Positions 18,233-26,714 of a stretch of DNA of 44,732 nt are shown one piece after another. The stretch's first letter is position 1, and each line of letters opens with the position of its first letter. The position numbers and the translations under genes are program-made. Under the pieces are notes generated by a model. The model saw only the letters and a program-made list of their open reading frames with translations, did not search any database and was not told the DNA's origin. Source of the stretch: Candidatus Eiseniibacteriota bacterium (GTDB lineage: Bacteria > Eisenbacteria > RBG-16-71-46 > CAIMUX01 > WJJG01); NCBI GenBank assembly GCA_023129715.1, contig JAGMBO010000075.1:1-44732 (forward strand), given 5' to 3'.

Positions 18233-19018
18233 ATGGATCTGGCGACGATCATCGGCATCATCACGGGGCTGCTCTGCATCGTCTCAGCGGTCTTCATGGG
18301 GCCCGCGCCGATCGCATTTCTCAACCTCCCCTCGGTGTTGATCGTCATCGGGGGCACGATCGCGACGACCTTCGTCCGCTTCCCGATGAGCATTGTCTTC
18401 TCGACGATGAAGGTCGTGCGCAATGCCTTCGTTGCCAAGCTGAGCCCGGTCCCGAAGCTGATCGAGGAGATCGTCGGCCTGGCCGAGAAGTCGCGGCGCG
18501 ACAGCTTGCTCTCGCTCGAAAACGCTCCGGTCAGTGACAGCTTCCTCGAGAAGGGCGTGCAGCTTTGCGTCGACGGCACCGAACCGGAGGTCGTGCGCTC
18601 GACGCTGCGCACCGAATTGGAAGCGTTGATCGAGCGGCACAAGCGCGGGCAGCGCATCTTCCGCGGCATGGGCGCCTCGGCGCCGGCCTTCGGGATGATC
18701 GGGACCCTGATCGGTCTGGTGAACATGCTGGTGAAGATGGACGATCCTAGCGCCATCGGTCCGCAGATGGCGGTGGCCCTCTTGACGACTTTCTACGGCG
18801 CGTTGATCGCCAACCTGATCTGCATCCCGATCGCCGACAAGCTCGCCGAACGATCGGCAGTCGAGATGCAGAGCAAGGAGATCGTCATCCAAGGCATCAT
18901 GGGGATCCTGGCGGCCAACCATCCGGGGATCGTCCGGGAGCGCCTGCTTTCCTTCATCGAGCCGAGGAGCCGCGCGCAGGTGATCGCCCAGACGAGCCGC
19001 CAGCGTAAGGCGGCGTGA
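18233..19018 (+). CDS. motA: Flagellar motor stator protein MotA/PomA
   Basis: 261 residues. Four membrane segments are visible (about 3-22, 30-48, about 148-170 and 180-200). The cytoplasmic loop lies between the second and third pairs, and the C-terminal tail is charged. The block RGMGASAPAFGMIGTLIGLV carries the family Pro and Gly residues near the ion path. MDLATIIGIITG resembles PomA of sodium-driven motors, which is why I start at 18233 (GGGGGA at good spacing) rather than at the ATG two codons earlier. It forms the stator channel with the MotB encoded 15 bases downstream. The sodium versus proton choice is an inference. Confidence 0.92.
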   Translation: MDLATIIGIITGLLCIVSAVFMGPAPIAFLNLPSVLIVIGGTIATTFVRFPMSIVFSTMKVVRNAFVAKLSPVPKLIEEIVGLAEKSRRDSLLSLENAPVSDSFLEKGVQLCVDGTEPEVVRSTLRTELEALIERHKRGQRIFRGMGASAPAFGMIGTLIGLVNMLVKMDDPSAIGPQMAVALLTTFYGALIANLICIPIADKLAERSAVEMQSKEIVIQGIMGILAANHPGIVRERLLSFIEPRSRAQVIAQTSRQRKAA

Positions 19019-19033
19019 GGCGAGGCGTAGCAC

Positions 19034-19810
19034 ATGCCCGACAGCGAACTCTCCCAGGACCAGCTGGCGGAAGCCGAAGGCGCCCAAGAGGAGGAACAGC
19101 GTCCATCCAAGGATCAAGAGGAAGAAGGCACTCCTCTATGGATGACCACCTTCGCCGACATGATGACGCTGCTGCTCTGCTTCTTCGTGTTGATCGTCTC
19201 CTTCTCGACGATGGATGTGATCAAGTTCCGCAATATGGTCGGCTCCCTGCGCGAGGCCTTTGGGGCGGTCCCCTCCGCGGCGATGGATTTGATTCCGGGT
19301 CAGATCTCCTCGCTCAAGCTCGGCGAGGGTCTGCTCGGCGATGAATCGCTCACCGATGAGGAACTCGAGCACGAGCTGAGCTCGGCGGTCGAGCAGGAGG
19401 GGCTGACCGGGGACGCCTCGCTGCGCCGCACCGACCGGGGGATCGTGCTGAGCCTGCGCGATCAAGTGCTCTTCGAGCCCGGGACGGCCGAGCTGCGGCA
19501 GAGCTCGCTGCGCCTGATGCGCAAGGTGGCGCGCGTGTGCCGCCAATTCCCGCGCACGGTCAAGGTCGAGGGACACACCGACAACATTCCGCTGCAGAGT
19601 TCGGTGTTTCCCTCGAACTGGGAGCTCTCGGCGGCGCGCGCCGGAGCGGTGGTGCGTTACCTGCTCCAGGTCGAGCACAACGCGCCCGAGCGGTTCGTCG
19701 TCAGCGGCTATGCCGCCACCGCGCCGATCGCGAGCAATCTGAGGCCCGAGGGTCGCGCGGAGAATCGGCGCGTCGAGTTCGTCTTCTCGCGCGGTCTGCC
19801 CGAAGACTGA
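19034..19810 (+). CDS. motB: Flagellar motor stator protein MotB/PomB
   Basis: 258 residues. An acidic N-terminus (1-33) is followed by one membrane helix (about 35-57: PLWMTTFADMMTLLLCFFVL). Asp42 in FADMM is the conserved ion-binding Asp of MotB. A linker extends to ~140, then an OmpA/MotB peptidoglycan-binding domain (about 147-255: VKVEGHTDNIPLQS, NWELSAARAGAVVRYLL, RAENRRVEFVF). It anchors the stator to peptidoglycan. The gene is followed by a 63-bp repeat and then by the converging regulator gene. Confidence 0.93.
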   Translation: MPDSELSQDQLAEAEGAQEEEQRPSKDQEEEGTPLWMTTFADMMTLLLCFFVLIVSFSTMDVIKFRNMVGSLREAFGAVPSAAMDLIPGQISSLKLGEGLLGDESLTDEELEHELSSAVEQEGLTGDASLRRTDRGIVLSLRDQVLFEPGTAELRQSSLRLMRKVARVCRQFPRTVKVEGHTDNIPLQSSVFPSNWELSAARAGAVVRYLLQVEHNAPERFVVSGYAATAPIASNLRPEGRAENRRVEFVFSRGLPED

Positions 19811-19852
19811 TCCGCCTTCTGCTATTCCCCTGCAAGAGCGCCCTTGAAGCGA

Positions 19853-19915
19853 CGGGTCCGGATGGGGCCGTCGGGAACGGCGCGCCGGAGCTTCCCATGA
19901 CCGGAGGCGCGCGCC
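19853..19915 (+). repeat. Intergenic hairpin repeat, copy 1
   Basis: 63 bases nearly identical to 23854-23915. The first 36 bases are the same, then a few changes, and both end GAGGCGCGCGCC. GGCGCGCC near the middle can pair with the GGCGCGC at the end. It lies between the converging ends of motB and the next gene and could end transcription from either side, though no T-tract follows. Confidence 0.75.
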
Positions 19916-19922
19916 GGAGGAA

Positions 19923-21719
19923 TCAGTTCTCGGACCAGGCGGGCATGGCGTGCATATGACGACTAGCGCGCTGCCGCGCCTCCTCGGGCGAGATCGACCT
20001 TACCCAGTGCGCCATCCAAGCGGCCAGGATCCGCTCGACCTCATCGCACGGCTTCAATTCTCCGCGGTTGTCGCTACAGAAGCGGCAGTAGCGATCGGAA
20101 GCTCCGCGGTGACGAGGAGAGCCGAGCGAGATCGCGCAGGAGCGGCAGTAGGTCGATTCTCCGGCGCGGCGTTGCTTGAGTGCACTCGTCAGAGCCGGCC
20201 GCCAGGCGACGGGCATCAAACGCTCGGCGTGCATCGGGGTTGCTCGTGCGACCTGCCGGCGCAACTCCGCAGGCGAGCCCGCCTCGCGACGGCCGGCCTG
20301 ATGAGCTAGCAATCCCTCCTCGAGTAGCTCCAGAAGATGGTCGGCCAGTCGCTGGGGGAATGCTTCCGGAACCGGCGCAAAGGCCTCAGGGCGCCACAGC
20401 CCGGCAGCGGGTTCATGATCGAGAATATCCGCCGTCGGAGTCTCGAAGAGCGAGACAGCAAGCAGGTTGGCGTAGAGGGCTGCGGTTTCCGTGGTGGCGC
20501 TGCCCAGAAGAGCATGCTCAATCGCCAGGGAGAACCAGTGGCTCCAATCAGGTGCGCGCTCCGGATAGGCGATCGCCAGGGGGAAGTGGGGCGCCTCCTC
20601 CGGCAGATCGGACATCAACGTGGGAGCAAGTGCCGTGGGCATGTCCGCATTGCGCTGCAGTTCCCTGATCGTCGCGCGGCAGGTCTCTTCATCGCAGACC
20701 AGGAACGTCTGCCGAGCGGGGATTCTGCTGCACGCGGCGAGCAACTCGCGGGCGAGGCCGAAGGGTGTCGTCTCGTCGCTGACGTCGAGACGTTCCGGCG
20801 GGAGGCCGGTCTGACCCAGCAGATGATCGTGGGCGATGCCGGCGGCGGTGACCAGGAACGTCGTTCGATCGGGGTCGGACGGGTGGGTGGCCTGACTCCA
20901 CGAGGGCGGCGGGCGCCCCTCGCGAGCATCCCGAAGCGTGACGGCCGCTAGATGGAGCCGCAGACCGGGAATCGGTGTGAAGGCCAGGCCGGAGGCGCGC
21001 CGCGCGACGGTGTCGAGCAGACCGATGCCGATCGGAAGCCTGCGCTCGCCGGCGATCAGGGCGGCGGCGAGTCGCTCCGGATCCAACTCGCGGGCGGGGA
21101 GCATCGCGCCGGGAACGACGGCACCGAGCACCCGGCGGGCGAAGGTGTGCAGGAACGACTCGCGGGATCCGTAGAGGGGACGCGCGAAGATGCCCCCCGC
21201 GGCGATTCCAATGTGATCACGGACCGCTGAAGGCTCCGCCGCTCGCGCGGCCGCCAGGAACTCGGGCAAGGGTGGAAGGGGCGATCGTGACGAGGCGGAG
21301 GCGGCTCGGGCACCGGCGGGATGCCGGCTCCCTGCCGCGTGGGGCGATGCCTCACGGCCGGCAGTCTCGATGGCTCGGGTTGCGATGCGACGGATCTCTT
21401 CGTTCCAGGGGATGCCGACCGCCTCGAGCCAGGCGCGGGGCTCATGGCCGAAGTAGTTGGCGAGTCTGGCTAAGGTGCGCGTCCAGGCATGCCGGACCCG
21501 GCGATTGGTGTCCCGGTGGAAATCGGGCGCGGTTCCGTCGACGAGAATCCGTTGGATCGTTTGGGTGGAGACGCGCAGGGAGCGGGCGAGCACCTGCCGG
21601 GATGCATGGTGCTGGTTCTCCTCGCTGAGGAGCCGCCAGATCCGCGCATAGCCGGCGGGCAAGCGTGCCGGCGGCCCGCGCAGACCGCGTGGCCGGTCGG
21701 GCCGGGGGGATGCGTCCAT
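19923..21719 (-). CDS. HTH regulator fused to solute-binding-like and zinc-ribbon domains
   Basis: 598 residues. Residues ~24-66 are an HTH (QVLARSLRVSTQTIQRILVD). Residues ~150-470 look like a type 2 solute-binding fold (PIGIGLLDTVARRASGLAFTP; HWFSLAIEHALLGSATTETA), a reading from sequence style, not certain. Residues 524-598 are a zinc ribbon (Cys525, 528, 545, 548) followed by SPEEARQRASRHMHAMPAW. This matches the putative zinc-ribbon family I know as PF12674, which ends in a similar EEAR...W helix. There is no signal peptide, so it is cytoplasmic. I start at 21719 (GAGGG nearby) since the open frame to 21785 adds only low-complexity residues. It is divergent from the FG-GAP gene and may control it or itself. 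Confidence 0.65.
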   Translation of the reverse strand: MDASPRPDRPRGLRGPPARLPAGYARIWRLLSEENQHHASRQVLARSLRVSTQTIQRILVDGTAPDFHRDTNRRVRHAWTRTLARLANYFGHEPRAWLEAVGIPWNEEIRRIATRAIETAGREASPHAAGSRHPAGARAASASSRSPLPPLPEFLAAARAAEPSAVRDHIGIAAGGIFARPLYGSRESFLHTFARRVLGAVVPGAMLPARELDPERLAAALIAGERRLPIGIGLLDTVARRASGLAFTPIPGLRLHLAAVTLRDAREGRPPPSWSQATHPSDPDRTTFLVTAAGIAHDHLLGQTGLPPERLDVSDETTPFGLARELLAACSRIPARQTFLVCDEETCRATIRELQRNADMPTALAPTLMSDLPEEAPHFPLAIAYPERAPDWSHWFSLAIEHALLGSATTETAALYANLLAVSLFETPTADILDHEPAAGLWRPEAFAPVPEAFPQRLADHLLELLEEGLLAHQAGRREAGSPAELRRQVARATPMHAERLMPVAWRPALTSALKQRRAGESTYCRSCAISLGSPRHRGASDRYCRFCSDNRGELKPCDEVERILAAWMAHWVRSISPEEARQRASRHMHAMPAWSEN

Positions 21720-21833
21720 AACCCTCGTTCCTATTTGTCCTTCCGCAGAAGGTCCAGGGCGGGGTGGGCCCACCACAAGCTCCATTCTTCGATAGACGCA
21801 AGCGGAAGCCTCCGGAGAGCCACTCCATTTCTA

Positions 21834-21863
21834 ACAATAGCTCCAGACTTGAGTTCCTGTCCA
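21834..21863 (-). promoter_or_regulatory. Possible promoter of the HTH/zinc-ribbon gene
   Basis: On the minus strand, TGGACA (21858-21863) and TATTGT (21834-21839) are 18 bp apart, giving a start near 21827 and a leader of ~108 bases. The boxes are weaker than those of the opposing promoter at 21909. Confidence 0.3.
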
Positions 21864-21908
21864 GATCATATTGATGGATCGATGTGTTTTTCAGGCAATT
21901 AGATGATA

Positions 21909-21965
21909 TTGACGATCGGGCTCGGTAGGGCTATGCTATTTCTGGAAATGGTATCATTTCTGGAA
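21909..21965 (+). promoter_or_regulatory. Sigma-70-type promoter with direct repeats
   Basis: TTGACG (21909-21914) and TATGCT (21932-21937) are 17 bp apart. Directly after the -10 box, ATTTCTGGAA occurs twice (21938-21947 and 21956-21965), 18 bp apart. A protein bound there would block initiation, so an operator is plausible. The divergent HTH regulator is the obvious candidate. The remaining 325-bp gap (21720-22044) is AT-richer than its surroundings and has no gene. Confidence 0.5.
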
Positions 21966-22044
21966 TTCAACCCATCCGACCGCGGCCGTGTGCACCTCCC
22001 CCGCTGGCTGGGGAGGTCGGGTTGGAGAGGAAGGAGGCAAGGAG

Positions 22045-23802
22045 ATGCGCAGCTGGGTGCTTTGTCTGGTTGGGGTCCTGGCTCTGGGCGGTGCGGGACT
22101 CGTGTCTCTCGCGGCGGCGACGTTCGCCGAGGAGTCGCAGTTCGGTCAGGGGCACACCATACCGGTCGCGTGGGGCGACTACGACAACGACGGCGACCTC
22201 GATCTGGCCGTCGGCGAGTTCGGACAGCAGAACAGCCTCTACATCAATCAGGGGGATGGGAGTTTCGTGCGTGAGGAGCTCTTCGGGACGGGATCGACCT
22301 TCGCCGTCACCTGGGGCGACTACGACAATGACGGTGACCCCGATCTGGCCGTGGCGAATGGCAACAACGAGACCAACACGCTCTACGTCAACAATGGGGA
22401 CGGGACCTTCGACGCAGGTTCCGCCTTCGGCGCCAAGCGCACCAATGCCGCCGCCTGGGCCGATTACGATCTCGACGGCGACCTCGACCTCGCCATCGGC
22501 AATGGCCTGCTCGGTCTCGATCAGCAGAACCAGCTCTTCGTCAATAATGGGGACGGGACGTTCACGCGCGTGGCCCAATTCGGGAGCGGACAATCGGCGT
22601 CGCTCGTCTGGGGCGACTGCGATCTGGACGGAGACCCGGACGTCGCCGTCGGCAACGGGGGATTCGGCTACGAGCAGCAGAACCAGCTCTACATCAACAA
22701 TGGCGACGGCACCTTCACCGAGCAGGCCGCCTTCGGCGGCGGGGATACCTCATGTCTGGTCTGGGGCGATTATGACAACGATGGCGATCTCGATCTGGCC
22801 GTTGCCAACTGGAATGCGGGGCAGAACTATCTCTACGTCAACAACGGCGACGGCACCTTCACCGAAGAGCCGCAGTTCGGCACCCGCGATCCCAACACGT
22901 TGGCCTGGGGCGATGCCGACAACGACGGGGATCTCGACTTGGCGGTGGGTAACGGCGACTTCAGCTCAGCCGACCAGAACTACCTCTACCTCAACAACGG
23001 CGATGGCACCTTCACCGAGCAGGCCGAGTTCGGTCTAGGCAGCACCGACGCGCTCGCCTGGGGCGACTACGACAATGACGGGGATCTCGATCTGGCCACC
23101 GGCAACGAGCACTCCCCGACGCAGAACTACCTCTACGTCAATGGGGAGAACGACGGCGACTTCCTGATCCTGCAGCTCGTCGGGCAGAGGCACAACCTGG
23201 GTGCCGGGTACTCGAATCGCGACGGCATTGGGGCGAAAGTCGCTGTCTATGCATCCGGCTCGCTTGGGGATCCCGAATACCTGCTCGGCTTCCGGGAGAT
23301 CGCCGCGCATGGCGGTTTCGCGGCCCAGAACGCCGTCGCGGGGCACTTCGGGCTGCCCGGGGCGGCGATCGTCGATGTGCGGATCACCTGGCCCGGATCG
23401 GATGAGACACACAGCGTTCAGGATCTCCCTGGTCTCTCCGTGGGGCAGCGGCTGACCGTCGTCGAGGAATCCGTGCAGGGGATCGATGGTGACAACCACG
23501 GTCCTCTCGATGGCGGGATCCTCTTCCGTGCAGTTCCCAATCCGACCTCGGGTGCGACTCGGCTTGCCTGGGCGCGCGAACTGGGTTGCGGAGGGTCGGC
23601 CGGGGAGGGCGGCTTCGCCATCATCGGGCCCAGCGGCCGCATCGTTCGCATTCTCGTTGCACGCGCGGATGCCAGGGGGGGGTATCGCGCGCATTGGGAT
23701 GGCCGGACCAACACTGGGGCTCTTGCTCCGGCCGGTATCTACCTGGTCCGAGGGCCACGGGGATACGCGGGAGCCTCGGGCAAGCTGATGGTGGTGCATT
23801 AG
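22045..23802 (+). CDS. Exported FG-GAP/ASPIC-UnbV repeat protein with FlgD-like tail
   Basis: 585 residues. A signal peptide (about 1-25) is followed by seven FG-GAP/VCBS-type repeats of ~50 residues, each with a calcium-loop-like DYDNDGDLDLAV and NNGDGTF. An ASPIC/UnbV-type domain (about 375-470) has GIGAKVAVYASG, HFGLPGA and VRITWPGSDE. The last ~90 residues (VPNPTSGATRLAW to GIYLVRGPRG) resemble the FlgD-Ig-like or sorting-domain tail common on exported proteins of FCB bacteria. The protein is probably secreted or surface-bound and calcium-binding. The ATG at 22045 has AAGGAG upstream. The two lamin-tail and barrel genes that follow may share its export route. Function unknown. Confidence 0.85.
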   Translation: MRSWVLCLVGVLALGGAGLVSLAAATFAEESQFGQGHTIPVAWGDYDNDGDLDLAVGEFGQQNSLYINQGDGSFVREELFGTGSTFAVTWGDYDNDGDPDLAVANGNNETNTLYVNNGDGTFDAGSAFGAKRTNAAAWADYDLDGDLDLAIGNGLLGLDQQNQLFVNNGDGTFTRVAQFGSGQSASLVWGDCDLDGDPDVAVGNGGFGYEQQNQLYINNGDGTFTEQAAFGGGDTSCLVWGDYDNDGDLDLAVANWNAGQNYLYVNNGDGTFTEEPQFGTRDPNTLAWGDADNDGDLDLAVGNGDFSSADQNYLYLNNGDGTFTEQAEFGLGSTDALAWGDYDNDGDLDLATGNEHSPTQNYLYVNGENDGDFLILQLVGQRHNLGAGYSNRDGIGAKVAVYASGSLGDPEYLLGFREIAAHGGFAAQNAVAGHFGLPGAAIVDVRITWPGSDETHSVQDLPGLSVGQRLTVVEESVQGIDGDNHGPLDGGILFRAVPNPTSGATRLAWARELGCGGSAGEGGFAIIGPSGRIVRILVARADARGGYRAHWDGRTNTGALAPAGIYLVRGPRGYAGASGKLMVVH

Positions 23803-23853
23803 TATCACCACAATCTGACCATCTACGGCTTGGTGGCGGCCTACCGCGGTGGG

Positions 23854-23934
23854 CGGGTCCGGATGGGGCCGTCGGGAACGGCGCGCCGGGCCTCCCGAGA
23901 CCAGAGGCGCGCGCCTTCGGTCCGACCGCGCGCC
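23854..23934 (+). repeat. Intergenic hairpin repeat, copy 2, with GC-rich stem
   Basis: 23854-23915 repeats 19853-19915. In this copy GGCGCGCG (23906-23913) can also pair with CGCGCGCC (23927-23934), followed by CTCTTC. It lies 50 bases after the FG-GAP gene and may act as a terminator. Confidence 0.75.
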
Positions 23935-23980
23935 CTCTTCGGCATGCCCCGCGCTATTCCTCTAGGTAGCGCTCGATCGA

Positions 23981-23996
23981 CGTTGATCGATCAACG
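23981..23996. promoter_or_regulatory. 16-bp perfect palindrome before the lamin-tail gene
   Basis: CGTTGATCGATCAACG lies 17 bases before the ATG at 24014, immediately upstream of the ribosome-binding site (TGGAGGAAG). It could be an operator or an mRNA hairpin controlling ribosome access. Confidence 0.4.
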
Positions 23997-24013
23997 CCTG
24001 GAGGAAGACCGCG

Positions 24014-25900
24014 ATGGCCTGGCACAACACGCCGGGACGCGCGCGGCGGCGGCTGCCACGATCCCCGGCTCCGTCGCCGCGCGCGGGCATCGGACTCGCG
24101 CTTGCCCTTATCCTCAACGGCCTGCTCGGCCTGCCAGGGCAGGCGGCAATCGTGGCGGGGGCAGTGACGGAGGCGGCGGGTGCCCATGGCGATCCCGCGT
24201 CGGGCACCCATGGCGGTGCCGCGTCGGGCGTCCATGGCGGTTCCGCGTCGGGCACGGGCGTCTGCATCAATGAGGTCCTCTACGATCCCGTCGGTTCCGA
24301 TGCGGGTTACGAGTTCGTCGAACTCTTCAATCCCCTGCGGCAACGGGTCAGCCTCGCCGGCTGGCGGCTCGAGGCGGGCAATGGCGCGCGCCCGGGCGAT
24401 TGGCGGCTGCAATGGGAGGGGGGCGCGAGCGACGGAATCGCGGCGGGTGGGGTGTTCCTGATCGCTGGGCAAGAGGTCGCTGCCGAAGCGGATGCGCGTG
24501 TCTCGCTGGTCCTCCAGAACGGCCCCGATGCCGTTCGACTGACCGCACCCGATGGCGGCAGCGACTGTCTCGGCTGGGGCTCCCACACCAGCGCCGAGTA
24601 CTACGAGGCGCAACCGGCCCCCGATGCGCCCGCGGGTACCTCGCTCGCCCGCCTGCCCGACGGCCACGACACCGACAGCAATGCCGCCGACTTCGAGCTG
24701 CGCGCGCTGCCGACTCCCGGGATGCCGAATGCCACCCCCAATGCGCTGATTCTCGAGGGGCTGCGCTGCGATCCGCCGCTGGTCGATCCGGGCGGCATCG
24801 GGACGATCACGATCACCTTGAGCAACGCCGGCACCGCGGAGCTCGATTTCGCCACGCTGCACTGGAGCCTCGCATGCCCCGGGTTCGAGAACCTGGCCTC
24901 GCCCTCATCGCAGGGCACGCTGGCGCCCGAGGCGTCCGCGGATCTCACCTGGACGCTGCGGGCGCAGGATGAGAGGGGCAGCACTTCGCTGCGGATCGCA
25001 CTTGTCCGTGACGGGGAAGCCGTCGGTGAACTGACCGGCATGTGGCGCATCGGCCGTGGCGCGCTGGTCATCTCCGAGATCCTCTACGACCCCCGGGAAG
25101 AGGAGGGGGAGTGGATCGAGCTGTGGAATCGTTCCGATCACCCGATCGCGCTCAGTGGCTGGCGGGTTCGCGATGGGTCAGGGCAGGAGACAACACTCGG
25201 CGCTGCGGCGCTGCCGCTGCCGGCTGGAGGATGCGTGATCGTGGCGGAAGATCCCGCCGCGCTGCGCCGGGTTCATCTGTGCCTGGATGAAGAGTTGATC
25301 GCGCCACGCCAGGGGAGCTGGCCGCGGCTCAACAACCAAGTCGATCGTGAGCGTGGCTACGCCGATGAAGTCGTCCTCTGTTCACCCGATGGTTTGGCGG
25401 CCGATTACGTCCGCTATGTCACCGGCGATCTCGATGGCGACGGGGTCTCTCTGGAACGCTGGATCGAAGGCGGCATGCTCGTCGACCCCGATGTGCTGGT
25501 GCCCTGTCCGGCGCCCGCAGGCAGCACGCCCGGAGCGGCCGGACTGAGCGGTGGGGGGCAGTCGGGGGGCGGGTCAGGGGGCTTCTTGCAGCCCGATCCC
25601 GTTCCCTTCTATCCCGACCGTGAGGGGGAGCAGCGCTACTGCCGATTGCGAATTCCCGCCGTGACTCCGGTGGGGGGGAGGGTGAGCGCGGAGGTCTTCT
25701 CACTCGCCGGGCGGCGGGTTGCGACGCTCACCGCGGGGGCGAAGACCTCGGGCCCGACGATCCTCGTCTGGGATGGATGCTCGGCGGCGGGCCGGCCGCT
25801 GCCGAGCGGGCTCTATCTGATCCGCGCGGTCTTGCACGACCCGGCCAGCGGTGAACGTGCCCAGCACGTCTGCCCACTTGCGCTGATCCGGGGTTCCTGA
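24014..25900 (+). CDS. Exported protein with two lamin-tail domains and FlgD-like tail
   Basis: 628 residues. An Arg-rich start and hydrophobic segment (about 24-47) form a signal peptide, followed by a short octapeptide repeat (57-82). Two lamin-tail-type domains are visible: about 83-190 (CINEVLYDPVGSDAGYEFVE, LAGWRLEAGNG) and about 345-470 (VISEILYDPREEEGEWIELW, LSGWRVRDGSG). A CARDB-like beta domain lies between them (about 248-345). The end (RLRIPAVTPVGG to GLYLIRAVLHDP) is a FlgD-like Ig tail. It should be an exported, surface or extracellular protein. It is separated by 1 base from the next gene, with a third gene overlapping that, forming a three-gene unit. Function unknown. Confidence 0.82.
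   Translation: MAWHNTPGRARRRLPRSPAPSPRAGIGLALALILNGLLGLPGQAAIVAGAVTEAAGAHGDPASGTHGGAASGVHGGSASGTGVCINEVLYDPVGSDAGYEFVELFNPLRQRVSLAGWRLEAGNGARPGDWRLQWEGGASDGIAAGGVFLIAGQEVAAEADARVSLVLQNGPDAVRLTAPDGGSDCLGWGSHTSAEYYEAQPAPDAPAGTSLARLPDGHDTDSNAADFELRALPTPGMPNATPNALILEGLRCDPPLVDPGGIGTITITLSNAGTAELDFATLHWSLACPGFENLASPSSQGTLAPEASADLTWTLRAQDERGSTSLRIALVRDGEAVGELTGMWRIGRGALVISEILYDPREEEGEWIELWNRSDHPIALSGWRVRDGSGQETTLGAAALPLPAGGCVIVAEDPAALRRVHLCLDEELIAPRQGSWPRLNNQVDRERGYADEVVLCSPDGLAADYVRYVTGDLDGDGVSLERWIEGGMLVDPDVLVPCPAPAGSTPGAAGLSGGGQSGGGSGGFLQPDPVPFYPDREGEQRYCRLRIPAVTPVGGRVSAEVFSLAGRRVATLTAGAKTSGPTILVWDGCSAAGRPLPSGLYLIRAVLHDPASGERAQHVCPLALIRGS
24185..24256 (+). repeat. Three tandem 24-bp coding repeats
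   Basis: Units at 24185, 24209 and 24233 share CATGGCG and CCGCGTCGGGC and encode HGDPASGT, HGGAASGV and HGGSASGT just after the signal peptide. Copy number may vary between strains. Confidence 0.85.
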
Positions 25901-25901
25901 G

Positions 25902-26714
25902 GTGGACGCCGACGGGGAGCGGAGCGGGGCGTGGGGTGGGCGGCGCGGCGTTCCCTGCGGTGTGCTTCTTGGATTGATCACCGCGATGCTCCCGGCCGCA
26001 GCGCTGGCAGCCCATGAGTGGCGGGCCGCCTGGGGGGCGCCCTACCCGTTGCCGCACATCGAGGAGAGCGCCGCCGGCGGGAGCGACAGCCTGCGAATCG
26101 GATTCGCGCTGGAGCGCCCCTTCGGGCTCACCGAGCTCTCGTTTCAACGGGTCCGGCTGGCGTTGCCGCTGATCGATGCCCAGGTGCACGGGGGAAGTCT
26201 CGCCGCGCCCGCCTATCGGGAGTGGCACATCGGTGTGGGGCGCTGGATCCAGCTCGCGGAGCACGCGGAACTCCTGGTCGGTGGTCGCCTCTTTGGAATC
26301 GCGGCTGGGAATGAGACGCACGCACTGCATGGCGCCGGAACCCTGATCGGCCGCGCGCGCCCCCCGAGGCTTGGATTCATGCGGATCGAGGGTGGCCTGG
26401 TCGACTTCGGAAGCCCAGCCGATGCGGGCGGGCCGCGCATGGTCGCCCTCTGCCGAATCGGCCTGCAGGCGGCCGGGAGCCGGGTGGTGATCGAGCGACT
26501 GGTGCTTCCGGGAACGACTGCCGAGACGAACCTCGCCGTTTCCTTCGACCACCACGGACTGCGCTTCGGTTGCGCGCTGCGGTGCGGTATCGGCGAGGCG
26601 AGTCTCGCACTCGCCCTGCGGCGTCATTCTCTGGAGGTCGCGATTGCGCAACGATGGCATCCCCAACTCGGCTGGACCCCGGTGGTCGGCCTGGGCTGGT
26701 CTGGTGGTGAGTAG
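25902..26714 (+). CDS. Probable exported beta-barrel protein
   Basis: 270 residues; family not recognised. There is a signal peptide (about 17-36: GVLLGLITAMLPAAALAAHE), then alternating short hydrophobic strands without long helices (LRIGFALERPFGLTELSF, AELLVGGRLFGIAAG, LRFGCALRCGIGEASLALAL) and a final strand VVGLGWSGGE. The pattern suggests an outer-membrane barrel. The GTG at 25902 starts one base after the lamin-tail stop. It overlaps the next gene by 8 bases. Together with the neighbours it may make a surface complex; this is inferred only from position. Confidence 0.6.
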   Translation: MDADGERSGAWGGRRGVPCGVLLGLITAMLPAAALAAHEWRAAWGAPYPLPHIEESAAGGSDSLRIGFALERPFGLTELSFQRVRLALPLIDAQVHGGSLAAPAYREWHIGVGRWIQLAEHAELLVGGRLFGIAAGNETHALHGAGTLIGRARPPRLGFMRIEGGLVDFGSPADAGGPRMVALCRIGLQAAGSRVVIERLVLPGTTAETNLAVSFDHHGLRFGCALRCGIGEASLALALRRHSLEVAIAQRWHPQLGWTPVVGLGWSGGE

